A stretch of DNA of 7,091 nt from DATLCI01 sp046714215 (GTDB lineage: Bacteria > Acidobacteriota > Terriglobia > Terriglobales > Acidobacteriaceae). The stretch covers positions 1 through 7,091 of the forward strand of contig JBKKBM010000038.1 of the NCBI GenBank assembly GCA_046714215.1, in the 5' to 3' direction. Shown one piece after another: positions 1-4,688 of the stretch (its first letter is position 1; each line of letters starts with the position of its first letter). The notes beneath the pieces were generated by a model. That model was not told where the DNA came from and did not search any database. It saw nothing but the letters and a program-made list of their open reading frames with translations. The position numbers and the translations under genes are program-made.

Positions 1-65
1 CCGTTCTTCTGCACGAAGTGGGCGATAAAGTCGTACATCTCGCGTTGTCGCTTGGTCAGGGCCAT
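1..65 (-). CDS. lexA: LexA repressor, N-terminal fragment (runs off left edge)
   Basis: Only the first 21 codons and two bases are present. They read MALTKRQREMYDFIAHFVQK then N and the start of G. This is the characteristic opening of LexA, which leads into the winged-helix DNA-binding domain. LexA represses the SOS DNA-damage regulon and is removed by RecA-stimulated self-cleavage; the cleavage and catalytic Ser/Lys residues lie outside the window. The ATG at 65-63 is preceded by GGGAG on the minus strand (79-75) at a 9-nt spacing, which supports this start. The gene is divergent from the ECF sigma operon, with 290 bp between the two starts. Family identity is strong for so short a piece, but integrity of the gene cannot be judged. 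Confidence 0.9.
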   Translation of the reverse strand, partial: MALTKRQREMYDFIAHFVQKN

Positions 66-188
66 AGTTTTTTGCTCCCGCGCGGGGGGAAAGGGGCCGC
101 GGTGAAAATCAAATCGCTAGAGCATCCGGGCGGCGCCTGATACGGGGCTCATCTTCCCCGAATCAAGGCAACGCTCAAGATGTGCCCC

Positions 189-217
189 ATTGTGGCGAAG
201 AAAAGGCGAAGTGTCAA
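189..217 (-). promoter_or_regulatory. Probable lexA promoter
   Basis: On the minus strand a perfect -35 hexamer TTGACA (217-212) is followed after exactly 17 nt by CACAAT (194-189), which matches 4 of 6 of the sigma-70 -10 consensus. Transcription would start near 182, giving lexA a leader of about 117 nt. I did not find an E. coli-type CTG-N10-CAG or a Bacillus-type GAAC-N4-GTTC box overlapping it, so autoregulation by LexA is not shown by the sequence. Confidence 0.5.
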
Positions 218-228
218 GGAGAAAATCG

Positions 229-249
229 CTATCGGCTATCGGCTATCGG
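229..249. repeat. Three perfect tandem copies of CTATCGG
   Basis: The 7-bp unit CTATCGG occurs three times head to tail (229-235, 236-242, 243-249). It sits between the putative lexA promoter and the sigma-factor gene, just upstream of the lexA -35 as read on the minus strand and about 107 bp before the sigma start. It could be an iterated protein-binding site or a simple slippage repeat; the sequence does not decide. Confidence 0.7.
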
Positions 250-355
250 TTTGAACCCCGCACCGGGTATAGGATTTCGGGGATCCGGAAAAAACTAGAA
301 CACTTTCCCCCCTTCCGCCGCTCTTTATAAGTAAGCGATACAGTGAGAGCGCAAC

Positions 356-967
356 ATGATGGGGACCGGGCAGGTGACCTTGAGTGAGACGATGCTGATG
401 GCGGCCACCCAAACCAGCGGCACTCCTCTCGACGCGGCGTTGACCAGCATCGTCCGCGAGCGCTCCCAGCTGGTCTATCAGATCGCGTACTCGGTGCTGC
501 GTGATCATCACGACGCAGAAGATGCCAGTCAGGAAGTTTTCCTCCGCGTTTGGCGATATCGGGAGAAATTGGCTGTGGTCGGCGACGTGAAGGCTTGGGT
601 AGCGCGAATCGCGTGGCGGGTGGCGGTAGAGCGACAGGGGCGGAAAGGCAAGGTTTCCGTCGCGTCGCTAGACGACGAAGCCTATAAGGTCATCCGCGAA
701 AGTTTGCGCGATGGCGCCACCAGCGCGGAAGAACAAGCGGGCCATCGCCAGATGCAAGCGTGGTTGGCGGAGACGATCCCCACGCTGCCGGAAGACCTGC
801 GCGGACCACTGCTGCTCTCGACCGTCGAAGAATTGAATTCGACCGAGATCGGCGAGGCGCTGAAGATACCTGAGGGCACGGTGCGTACGCGGCTTTTCCG
901 CGCGCGGAAACTACTGAAGGAAAAGCTGGCAAAGAGTTTGGGAGAAAGAGTGGAAGCAAGCGAATGA
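356..967 (+). CDS. ECF-family RNA polymerase sigma factor (sigma-70 family, RpoE-like)
   Basis: This 203-residue protein has the two-domain plan of extracytoplasmic-function sigma factors. Region 2 (about residues 33-98) contains the core-binding and -10 helices with DAEDASQEVFLRVW at 53-66 and the WVARIAWR segment at 81-88. A variable acidic linker follows. Region 4 (about 139-190) has the helix-turn-helix TEIGEALKIPEGTVRTRLFR at 163-182, which would bind the -35 element. Regions 1 and 3 are absent, as expected. Start: ATG 356 has a weak GAGAG at 345-349 with a 6-nt gap; ATG 359, 392 and 398 are alternatives, because the family's conserved part begins only near residue 30. The stop overlaps the next gene by 4 nt (ATGA), so the two are translationally coupled. 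I saw no convincing promoter of either housekeeping or ECF type upstream. The regulon cannot be told from the sequence. Confidence 0.93.
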   Translation: MMGTGQVTLSETMLMAATQTSGTPLDAALTSIVRERSQLVYQIAYSVLRDHHDAEDASQEVFLRVWRYREKLAVVGDVKAWVARIAWRVAVERQGRKGKVSVASLDDEAYKVIRESLRDGATSAEEQAGHRQMQAWLAETIPTLPEDLRGPLLLSTVEELNSTEIGEALKIPEGTVRTRLFRARKLLKEKLAKSLGERVEASE

Positions 968-1662
968 AAGACCAGGACCACAATCCGGAAAGCACAGAGT
1001 GCGACCAGCTGGACCAACTGCTGGACGCGAGCCTGGCGCAGTACTCGCAGTCGGAGCCGCTGACGGGACTCGAAGACCGCATCTTGGCTCGTCTGGAAGG
1101 CACGGCTGCGGAACCGACGCCCTGGTGGGGAGCCTTCTTCTGGCAGCGCTGGGGATGGGCCGTGACGGCGATGGTGCTGGTCGCAGGAATCACCGCCGGC
1201 ATGTTCTTCGTCACCAGTCCGGGCGACGACATTGATTATGTCGGTGAAGGCACGGCCATTGAGATCAAGGCCGGAGCGCCGGTGGAAACGTTGACGGCGG
1301 CGCTGCCCCCGCGTATTCCGCCGGAAGTCTTCCGGGCAGCCATGCCGAAGGTCGCCGCCCAGCTTCCCAACATCGCCATGCTGACCGAGGGCCCGGGCGG
1401 GGCCGGGCGCGGGGTGCAGAGTGAAGTCCGCAGCGAAGTGCGGAACGAAGTCTTCCCTGCTCCGGCGCCATTGTCTGAGCAGGAACGATTGGCGCTGGCG
1501 TATGCGCGCATCGGCGAGCGGCTGCCCCTGGCCTCCGCGATAGCTCCCGAGCGCGGCATCCGCGAGTTGGAGGTTCCGCGATTGCAGTTGACCCCCTTGA
1601 AGGTGGAAGAGTTGGAGAAGCCCGCTACAGACGTCCGTACGAATTCGAATACCAGTAAGTGA
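964..1662 (+). CDS. Putative membrane anti-sigma factor (single TM)
   Basis: This 232-residue protein overlaps the sigma gene by 4 nt, the usual place for its anti-sigma partner. The N-terminal part (about 1-62) is cytoplasmic and helical, with an LDQLLDASLAQYS segment at 16-28 and LEDRILARL at 36-44. One hydrophobic segment at about 64-84 (WGWAVTAMVLVAGITAGMFFV) is the only membrane span. The rest (85-232) would be periplasmic and is rich in Ala, Pro and Glu. The zinc anti-sigma motif HxxxCxxC is not present; the only cysteine is C13. The role is therefore inferred from gene order and topology, not from a recognised anti-sigma domain. The likely job is to hold the sigma factor inactive at the membrane until an envelope signal arrives. 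C-terminal composition is low in complexity, with SEVRSEVRNEV repeats near 156-166. Confidence 0.72.
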   Translation: MKDQDHNPESTECDQLDQLLDASLAQYSQSEPLTGLEDRILARLEGTAAEPTPWWGAFFWQRWGWAVTAMVLVAGITAGMFFVTSPGDDIDYVGEGTAIEIKAGAPVETLTAALPPRIPPEVFRAAMPKVAAQLPNIAMLTEGPGGAGRGVQSEVRSEVRNEVFPAPAPLSEQERLALAYARIGERLPLASAIAPERGIRELEVPRLQLTPLKVEELEKPATDVRTNSNTSK

Positions 1663-1686
1663 TTCCGAATGGAGATGGAGATGACA

Positions 1687-2223
1687 ATGAAGAAGCAATG
1701 GTTAGGGTTGATGGCGGTGGCTTGCCTGTTCCTGCTGCCGGTGAACGCTCAACAAAAGGACGACTCCGCCACGCCGCCCAAGAATCTGCGTGGCTACAAA
1801 GTGGACTACTCGCTGGTGGAGACGCAGGACGGCAAGCGCGTGAATACGCGCAACTACACGGTACTGGTGGAGGAAGAAGAGCGCGGTAATTACTCACCGG
1901 CCAGCATCCGCGTGGGCACGCGCGTGCCCATCACGGCGGCCAACAAGGACGGCCAAGCTACGACGACCTACATGGATGTAGGCCTGAACATCGATTGCCG
2001 GATCAAGCCGCGAGGCGTCGACAAGGCTTCGGTGGAGTCGACCATCGAGATCGCCAACTTCATCTCCGACGACCAGATGAGGAGTACCAATCCGGTGTTG
2101 CGGTCCAACAAGAGCCGGGTAACGGCACTGGTCACGCTGGGCAAGAAGACCACCGTCGCCACCTATGACGACATCAACAGCACGCGCTCCACGGCCGTCG
2201 AGGTCACGGTCACGCAGTTGTAA
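1687..2223 (+). CDS. Small exported protein of sigma/anti-sigma operon, secretin-like C-terminal half
   Basis: From ATG 1687 the product is 178 residues. It begins MKKQWLGLMAVACLFLLPVNAQQ, a good Sec signal peptide with likely cleavage after VNA (residue 21), so the mature protein is periplasmic or secreted. The start is set by GGAG at 1677-1680 with a 6-nt spacer. ATG 1669 and 1681 are also in frame, and 1681 has its own GGAG (1671-1674) at 6 nt. The mature part looks all-beta. The segment from YMDVGLNIDCRI through the Arg/Lys-rich RSNKSRVTALVTLGKKTTVAT to the end recalls the order of strands in type II/III secretin domains, but at this length it cannot be a full secretin. The gene follows the anti-sigma stop by 24 nt and is probably co-transcribed. 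I do not recognise a named family; a role in envelope sensing is inference from the operon. Confidence 0.8.
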   Translation: MKKQWLGLMAVACLFLLPVNAQQKDDSATPPKNLRGYKVDYSLVETQDGKRVNTRNYTVLVEEEERGNYSPASIRVGTRVPITAANKDGQATTTYMDVGLNIDCRIKPRGVDKASVESTIEIANFISDDQMRSTNPVLRSNKSRVTALVTLGKKTTVATYDDINSTRSTAVEVTVTQL

Positions 2224-2238
2224 AGCTGGCGTTGGTTA

Positions 2239-2268
2239 CGACGGGTGGGGAGAGATCCTCGCCCGTTG
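2239..2268. terminator. Strong hairpin between convergent genes, probable shared terminator
   Basis: The stem pairs ACGGGTGGGGA (2241-2251) with TCCTCGCCCGT (2256-2266): 11 pairs including two G-U, closed by a GAGA tetraloop. Two more pairs (one G-U) extend it to 2239-2268. It lies in the 55-bp gap between the stop of the sigma operon and the stop of the convergent PLP-enzyme gene. There is no proper T-run on either side, only TGCTTGCTGCCTTT on the plus strand, so it may stop transcription weakly or protect 3' ends from exonucleases. Confidence 0.55.
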
Positions 2269-2278
2269 CTTGCTGCCT

Positions 2279-3496
2279 TTAGCGGGCCACCTTCGTGTCG
2301 CTCTTCATCTCCGCCAGGATCTCTTCCACTACAGCGATGGCGCGGTGCAACTCTTCATCGGTGTTGTAGAAGTGCGGGGCCATGCGCACGCCCGCGTTGG
2401 GACGCCAGTCCACCACCACGTCGCGCTGCAGCAACTCGGCGCAGACTTCCTTGGAGTTCGGCATCTCGATGGTGATGGTGCCGCCGCGCTTCTCCGGGTC
2501 GGCGGGGCTGTTCACCTTCCATCCACGATCTTCGGCGAGCTGCTGCAGCAAAGCCGTCTGGCGCTTCGACTTAGCGCGAATGTTCTCGATGCCGGCTTCC
2601 TTGATGATGCGCAAGCCGGGACGCGCGGCGTAAAGCGCGGCAATGTTGGGCGTGCCATTCATGAAGCGATACGGAGCCTGCGCGTAGCGAGTGGGGCCGG
2701 CCTCGAATTTGAAAGGCTTCTCATGCGCGGCCCAGCCGGTGAGGGTCGGCTCCAGGGTTGCGCCGTGGTCAGGGCGGACATAGAGATACGCCGTCCCCGG
2801 GCCGCCACAGAGCCACTTCAGCACGCCGCCGGTGGCGAAGTCCACGTTCAGCGCCTGGACATCCACCGGCACAATGCCAACCGAGTGGAAGCAATCGAGC
2901 AGCACCAGCGCGCCCACGCGATGCGCCTTCTCGATGATGGCGGCAACATCCTTGATGAAAGCACTGCGAAATAGGACGTGGGAGATGGGAACGATCTTCG
3001 TAGAGTCATCAATGGCGTCGAGCAGGCGTTGGGTGTCGATGGTGATGCCGTCGTCGGTCTTCACCATGAGGACGCGGGCGCCGCGCGCGCGTTGCGCCTC
3101 CCAGAAGTACATCACCGAAGGAAAATTCATGTCGGTGTAAACGACTTTGTTGCGCTTGCCGGGAAAATCGAGGCAGCTAGCGACGATGGCCTGGCATTGG
3201 GTCACGTTCTGATGCGTGGAGACGGTGCGGGACGGCGCGTTCATGAGGGCGCCGATCTCGTCGCCCACTTGACCGGCCATCTCCCACCACGTCTCTTCCC
3301 AGGCGCGGACGCCGCGCGTGGCCCACAAGTCGGCGTATTCGTTCAGTGCGTCGCGAGTGCCGCGAGGCATGGCGCCCAGCGAATTGCTGATGAGGTAGAT
3401 GTTGTTCTCAAGGATGGGAAACTCACCGCGAAAGCGGAGGAGCGGGTCGGTATTGTGGGAGCGATCCGACGGACTATTGGCGGAAACCGTGGGCAT
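2279..3496 (-). CDS. Kynureninase-like PLP-dependent enzyme (aminotransferase class V fold)
   Basis: From the ATG at 3496 the protein is 405 residues, the normal kynureninase length. Kynureninase cleaves kynurenine or 3-hydroxykynurenine to (3-hydroxy)anthranilate and alanine in tryptophan catabolism. Family marks seen are NNIYLISNSLGAMP at 31-44, HQNVTQ at 95-100, LLDCFHSVGIVPVD at 199-212 (D201 for the PLP pyridine nitrogen), GGVLKWLCGGPG at 223-234 (K227 as Schiff-base lysine), FMNGTPNI in the second half, and DWRPNAGVRMAPHFYNT near the C-terminus. The residue before the lysine is Leu, where kynureninases normally have Tyr (YKYLN), so another substrate is possible. Starts at 3577 and 3535 would add 27 or 13 residues of unconserved sequence. 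None of the starts has a good Shine-Dalgarno; 3496 is preferred on family length. It is a lone gene, convergent with the sigma operon. Confidence 0.8.
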   Translation of the reverse strand: MPTVSANSPSDRSHNTDPLLRFRGEFPILENNIYLISNSLGAMPRGTRDALNEYADLWATRGVRAWEETWWEMAGQVGDEIGALMNAPSRTVSTHQNVTQCQAIVASCLDFPGKRNKVVYTDMNFPSVMYFWEAQRARGARVLMVKTDDGITIDTQRLLDAIDDSTKIVPISHVLFRSAFIKDVAAIIEKAHRVGALVLLDCFHSVGIVPVDVQALNVDFATGGVLKWLCGGPGTAYLYVRPDHGATLEPTLTGWAAHEKPFKFEAGPTRYAQAPYRFMNGTPNIAALYAARPGLRIIKEAGIENIRAKSKRQTALLQQLAEDRGWKVNSPADPEKRGGTITIEMPNSKEVCAELLQRDVVVDWRPNAGVRMAPHFYNTDEELHRAIAVVEEILAEMKSDTKVAR

Positions 3497-3508
3497 CGGG
3501 AGATTGTA
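3494..3508 (-). promoter_or_regulatory. Possible -10 box giving a near-leaderless mRNA for the PLP enzyme
   Basis: On the minus strand TACAAT (3508-3503) is followed by six bases (CTCCCG) and then the ATG at 3496. A transcript from this box would begin at or within a base or two of the start codon. This would explain the absence of a ribosome-binding site. No recognisable -35 lies 16-18 nt upstream, so the call is weak. Confidence 0.3.
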
Positions 3509-3574
3509 TCCGTTTCGGGACTCACCGTGCCGCATACACGTAACTACTACGCGTGCGTGCTGACTGCCCCGTGG

Positions 3575-3594
3575 CACCGGCAGTCCTGCCTGTG
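3575..3594. repeat. Imperfect palindrome, REP-like
   Basis: CACCGGCAG pairs with CTGCCTGTG across a two-base centre (TC), giving eight pairs and one C/T mismatch. It is the first of four short palindromes spaced over 144 bp upstream of the PLP-enzyme gene. Such units resemble repetitive extragenic palindromes, but copy number in the genome cannot be seen here. Confidence 0.5.
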
Positions 3595-3615
3595 AGCAGC
3601 TGGAGCTTTAGTTGT

Positions 3616-3627
3616 GAGGCCTGCCTC
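3616..3627. repeat. Short perfect palindrome GAGGC-CT-GCCTC
   Basis: Two 5-base arms are separated by two bases. Alone it could be chance. It is listed because it falls between stronger palindromes at 3575-3594 and 3699-3718. Confidence 0.35.
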
Positions 3628-3672
3628 TAAGCGATGCGTAAATCAGGGAGTAAGAGCAGCCTGCGGCAGCAA

Positions 3673-3685
3673 CGTAGACGCTACG
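3673..3685. repeat. Short perfect palindrome CGTAG-ACG-CTACG
   Basis: Two 5-base arms are separated by three bases, directly before the stronger hairpin at 3699. It may be part of the same repeat unit. Confidence 0.35.
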
Positions 3686-3698
3686 CGCCGATGTTTTC

Positions 3699-3718
3699 GG
3701 CACGGCTGAAGCCGTGCC
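3699..3718. repeat. REP-like perfect hairpin GGCACGGCT-GA-AGCCGTGCC
   Basis: Two perfect 9-base arms flank a two-base centre; as RNA or single-stranded DNA this gives an 8-bp stem with a TGAA tetraloop. I recall the same palindrome as a frequent intergenic element in Koribacter-type Acidobacteriota, where such elements are plausible targets of REP-associated tyrosine transposases (RAYTs). That link is from memory. No transposase gene is in the window. Confidence 0.7.
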
Positions 3719-3973
3719 CTGACGAACCCTTCTCGGGCCCTTGGTTGACCTCTGCTGTTTCGTTACTCGCACTTCTTTTTCGTCGCCCCTGCAAATCACA
3801 AAATGTCTAGAAGTTATACCTACCTCCAACTCCTTGATTTAACTCCAAATAGAGATCTCCGATTCATGTTTCATCCGCTCCCCGGACTGTTAGCTTGAGT
3901 CATGTGGTCTATTCGAACAGAACGCGTCGGATCGAACCCAGAGACACGCAAAACGGCACGCTTGTTGGGCACT

Positions 3974-4050
3974 GCACGGTTTCAACGGACTCACTGCGGT
4001 GGGGGTACAGCACGGTTTCAACCGTGCGTTCAACGCCGCCGCGGAGCGGC
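3974..4050. repeat. REP-like unit: repeated GCACGGTTTCAAC, perfect hairpin and GC-rich stem
   Basis: GCACGGTTTCAAC occurs at 3974-3986 and again, 36 bp on, at 4010-4022. The second copy continues into a perfect palindrome GCACGGTT-TC-AACCGTGC (4010-4027). A second stem follows, GCCGC (4035-4039) with GCGGC (4046-4050). A half hairpin followed by a full hairpin with a GC-rich tail suggests a composite repeat element related to that at 3699-3718: both begin (G)GCACGG and end CCGTGC(C). Confidence 0.6.
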
Positions 4051-4069
4051 TTCCACTCTGCCGAAGGCT

Positions 4070-4215
4070 GGTTATCCGGCCTGAAAATGCGAAATCGCCA
4101 ATGAAATCAGGTAATGACTTTGCAAGTCTTTTTCTATCAGTGGCTTGGAGGATAACCCCTCCGTAAGTCTATTATTCTAGGGATAACGGGGGGTGGGGGA
4201 TAACCGGTTATCCCC
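4070..4215. repeat. Cluster of GGATAACC boxes with a perfect 20-nt palindrome
   Basis: GGATAACC occurs at 4150-4157 and 4198-4205 on the plus strand and as its complement GGTTATCC at 4070-4077 and 4206-4213. A seven-base copy, GGATAAC, is at 4181-4187. The last two boxes form a perfect palindrome at 4196-4215 with ten-base arms GGGGATAACC and no spacer. The box at 4150 lies in the loop of a GGAGG/CCTCC hairpin (4147-4162). The cluster is about 475 bp upstream of the TPR gene and nearly 600 bp from the PLP-enzyme start, so neither promoter explains it. An operator array and a mobile-element remnant both fit. Confidence 0.7.
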
Positions 4216-4320
4216 GTTGGCCCAGTGGCAGGGTGGGACCAAGCTGTTGAAAACATTAGTTGAACCAAAAATCGGCTCTATCACGTTGATTCTATTAGTT
4301 GAACGAAAGAGGGGTGGGGG
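4190..4320 (+). repeat. Two G-run motifs GGGGTGGGGG
   Basis: The decamer GGGGTGGGGG is found at 4190-4199 and 4311-4320, followed by ATAA and TAGA respectively. With GGG at 4180-4182 and GGGTGGG near 4231-4237 the plus strand has enough G-tracts for an intramolecular G-quadruplex with long loops, though loop lengths are not ideal. Confidence 0.45.
4246..4309 (+). repeat. Direct repeat, 39-bp period, core ATTAGTTGAAC
   Basis: GTTGA-N4-ATTAGTTGAAC-N-AAA is present from 4246 and again from 4285. The 11-base core ATTAGTTGAAC is identical at 4255-4265 and 4294-4304. The period of 39 bp is exact. Confidence 0.6.
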
Positions 4321-4338
4321 TAGACCGAAAGGCGTCGA

Positions 4339-4430
4339 GCTAAGTCCTTTAGATGCGCGACTATACCTTTAACTCCTTTACCGTCGCGATGTTAGCGGCA
4401 CGTTTCGGCTAAGGCGTTTAGAATCGCGAT
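4339..4430 (+). repeat. Degenerate direct repeat GCTAAG..TTTAGA..CGCGA
   Basis: The 23-base segments at 4339-4361 and 4408-4430 agree at 18 positions, including GCTAAG, TTTAGA and CGCGA. Between them, TTTA-N3-TCGCGAT-N-TTA at 4377-4394 recurs 40 bp later at 4417-4434. Together with the 39-bp repeat upstream this suggests a decayed array with a period near 40 bp. Confidence 0.45.
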
Positions 4431-4442
4431 CTTACGATTTTG

Positions 4443-4458
4443 AATAAAAAATTTTATT
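4443..4458. repeat. AT-only palindrome AATAAAA-AA-TTTTATT
   Basis: Two perfect 7-base arms of only A and T flank two A residues in an otherwise GC-rich region. It could act as a bent or easily melted site or as an UP-like element, but no promoter core was found immediately downstream. Confidence 0.45.
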
Positions 4459-4462
4459 TGTC

Positions 4463-4498
4463 ACCCGGTACTGGCAAAGCGGGTATCCGAAACCACGC
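4463..4498 (+). promoter_or_regulatory. Mutually exclusive stems in the distal TPR-gene upstream region
   Basis: CGGGT at 4480-4484 can pair either backwards with ACCCG (4463-4467, 5 bp) or, as GCGGGT (4479-4484), forwards with ACC-A-CGC (4492-4498, 6 bp with one bulged A). The two stems cannot form together, the arrangement seen in switching leaders. The stems are short, and the best promoter for the next gene lies further downstream, so RNA function is unproven. Confidence 0.2.
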
Positions 4499-4571
4499 GC
4501 AAAGATCTCGATGGCGCTCAGCTATGAAGAGTTTTTTACCGTAAGCAAGGTGTTACTCAGCGATTTGGTTC

Positions 4572-4591
4572 TCATTCCAAAGTCGGAATGA
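4572..4591. repeat. Hairpin TCATTCC-AAAGTC-GGAATGA
   Basis: Seven perfect pairs enclose a six-base loop. No T-run follows on either strand, so it is not an ordinary terminator. It lies about 40 bp upstream of the putative -35 of the TPR gene and could be an operator-like dyad. Confidence 0.4.
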
Positions 4592-4627
4592 AAACACAGG
4601 AAAACTTTTCGCAGGTCTTCTACCTGA

Positions 4628-4656
4628 TTGCTGCTGTCGCTCCTTCCCCTTACAAT
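4628..4656 (+). promoter_or_regulatory. Probable promoter of the TPR-GAF-GGDEF gene
   Basis: TTGCTG (4628-4633) and TACAAT (4651-4656) are separated by exactly 17 bp. The -10 matches 5 of 6 of the sigma-70 consensus, and the -35 keeps the leading TTG. The transcript would begin near 4663, leaving a leader of about 26 nt before the ATG at 4689. Confidence 0.5.
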
Positions 4657-4688
4657 ACGCTCTCCTATAAGCTGGTAATACATCCCCA

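Larger units (their letters stand above)
3497..4688. other. Long gene-free, repeat-rich intergenic region
   Basis: No reading frame here looks like a protein. The frames that stay open (for example 3608-3829 minus and 3895-4104 plus) have erratic composition, cross the hairpins and have no ribosome-binding sites. From about 3780 on, base composition is visibly more AT-rich than the flanking genes. The region holds four palindromes at 3575-3718, a REP-like unit at 3974-4050, GGATAACC boxes at 4070-4215, degenerate direct repeats with G-runs at 4246-4430, an AT-rich hairpin at 4443-4458, alternative stems at 4463-4498, a hairpin at 4572-4591 and a promoter at 4628-4656. These are listed one by one. 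Confidence 0.8.

Noticed and set aside
1720..1728. Lipobox-like AVAC in the exported protein
   Set aside because: The cysteine lies in the middle of the hydrophobic segment and the -3 residue is Ala. The later VNA site is the better cleavage point.
2978..3595. 205-codon plus-strand frame opposite the PLP enzyme
   Set aside because: It is antisense to a strongly supported enzyme gene in GC-rich DNA, with His/Val/Gly-rich nonsense composition typical of shadow frames.
3608..3829. 73-codon open frame on the minus strand
   Set aside because: It crosses the 3699-3718 hairpin, has no ribosome-binding site and no protein-like composition; it is a by-product of repeat DNA.
3929..3939. GGATCGAACCC resembling a tRNA T-arm complement
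   Set aside because: The flanking bases do not form a T-stem and there is no anticodon or acceptor arm around it on either strand.
3895..4104. 69- and 60-codon open frames on the plus strand
   Set aside because: Two overlapping frames are open across the REP-like unit, with no start signals. Translation of the repeat explains both.
4178..4187. TAGGGATAAC, the first ten bases of the I-SceI homing endonuclease site
   Set aside because: The match breaks after ten bases and is explained by the local GGATAAC repeat; there is no intron or endonuclease gene.
4070..4430. CRISPR array
   Set aside because: The repeats are short, occur in both orientations and have unequal spacing with diverged copies; there are no cas genes.
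4461..4545. c-di-GMP-I (GEMM) riboswitch resemblance (GGCAAA, CCGAAA, CGCAAAG)
   Set aside because: The GGC before AAA should pair with GCC after the second AAA, but GAT is there. The GAAA does not sit as a closed tetraloop, and no matching P3 helix with receptor was found.
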